Shown: in pieces, positions 5,457 to 5,879 of the stretch
Position numbering within the stretch: position 1 is the first letter of the stretch
Layout of the letters: each line of letters starts with the position of its first letter
Origin: an uncultured Clostridia bacterium
GTDB taxonomy: Bacteria; Bacillota; Clostridia; Oscillospirales; Ruminococcaceae
Length of the DNA stretch: 5,879 nt
Reading direction: 5' to 3'
NCBI GenBank assembly: GCA_946056455.1
Contig: CAMGJS010000072.1
Location: 1-5,879, forward strand
Notes under the pieces: generated by a model
The model's database searches: none
Told to the model about the DNA's origin: nothing
Seen by the model: the letters and a program-made list of their open reading frames with translations, nothing else
Made by a program: the position numbers and the translations under genes

Positions 5457-5468
5457 GAGGTGAAAACT

Positions 5469-5879
5469 ATGCCAAGCGCAAAAATTCTTGAAACAAAGAA
5501 AGCAAAGGTTGAGGCTCTTACAGAAGTTCTTAAGAACGCAACCGCAGGCGTGCTTGTTGACTACAAGGGTATCACCGTTGAGGACGACACAAAGCTCAGA
5601 AAGGAGCTTCGTGAAGCAGGCGTAACTTATGTTGTTGAAAAGAACAAGATTCTTGAATTCGCATTCAAAAATGCAGGACTTGACGGTCTTTGCGATGTTC
5701 TTTCAGGCACAACAGCTATAGCTTACACAGACGGCGACCAGACAGCCGCTGCCCGTATCCTCGGCAAATATTCCGAGCAGTACAACGGCGAAAAGTTCAT
5801 TCTTAAAGCAGGCTTTGTTGACGGTGAGCTTTATGATGCAAAGGGCGTAGTTGCTCGTTCAAAGATTCCTTCAAAGGAA
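5469..5879 (+). CDS. rplJ: 50S ribosomal protein L10 (N-terminal 137 residues, cut by window end)
   Basis: L10 anchors the L7/L12 stalk to 23S rRNA on the large ribosomal subunit and, with L12, binds its own leader RNA. The frame runs open from ATG 5469 to the last base, giving 137 residues of a protein normally about 165-175 long, so only the C-terminal tail that binds L12 is missing. Typical features are the lysine-rich start (K5-K13), GVLVDYKGITVEDDTKLRKELREAGV (27-52) and the rRNA-binding EKNKILEFAFKNAG (57-70, usually VKNTL), then the TAIAYTDGDQTAAARIL region (82-98). GGAGGTG (5456-5462) is a strong Shine-Dalgarno with good spacing. rplL would be expected immediately downstream. Codon use matches serC and serA, with many GTT, CTT and AAG codons. 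Confidence 0.97.
   Translation, partial: MPSAKILETKKAKVEALTEVLKNATAGVLVDYKGITVEDDTKLRKELREAGVTYVVEKNKILEFAFKNAGLDGLCDVLSGTTAIAYTDGDQTAAARILGKYSEQYNGEKFILKAGFVDGELYDAKGVVARSKIPSKE

Overview
The window reads as ordinary chromosomal housekeeping DNA from a low-to-moderate GC Firmicute, most likely a gut-type clostridium of the Ruminococcaceae/Oscillospiraceae kind. This placement is inferred from an alpha2-type glycyl-tRNA synthetase, a DUF4830-like protein, a serC-serA pair whose SerA belongs to the short clostridial/Bacteroides-like subfamily, a Firmicutes-type L10 leader, strong AGGAGG-type ribosome binding sites and near-consensus SigA promoters with 17-bp spacers. I see no mobile element, CRISPR array or defence system.

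Left part (1-1840), minus strand: glyS (398-1774) has its own SigA promoter and is followed 32 bases later by a CCA-encoding tRNA-Arg(CCU) (289-365) and an intrinsic terminator (249-279). No separate tRNA promoter is visible, so glyS and the tRNA are probably co-transcribed. The outermost 248 bases hold no gene I recognise but are rich in small hairpins and GC-rich patches.

Middle (1841-2776): two small membrane-associated protein genes converge on one shared hairpin. The first is a plus-strand, single-TM protein resembling DUF4830. The second is a minus-strand, three-helix protein resembling the DUF4870/Tic20-like family, with a clear promoter. The shared hairpin pairs fully only in the minus-strand RNA, where its one defect becomes a G.U pair.

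Right part (2777-5879), plus strand: serC (phosphoserine aminotransferase) and serA (3-phosphoglycerate dehydrogenase with a C-terminal ACT domain) form a two-gene serine operon behind a near-perfect promoter. That promoter contains an imperfect inverted repeat and has TTTGCAC repeats upstream. SerA makes 3-phosphohydroxypyruvate and SerC transaminates it to phosphoserine; serB is not in the window. Next comes a perfect-consensus promoter (TTGACA-N17-TATAAT), an L10 autoregulatory leader with a terminator and a possible antiterminator, and the first 137 codons of rplJ, which runs off the end.

The most interesting points are regulatory or local: the layered rplJ leader with an extra hairpin touching the Shine-Dalgarno, the unexplained dyads upstream of serC, the apparent loss of the catalytic-loop glutamate in SerA, and an rplJ unit preceded by serine genes rather than rplK-rplA. 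I did not find a convincing new biological system.
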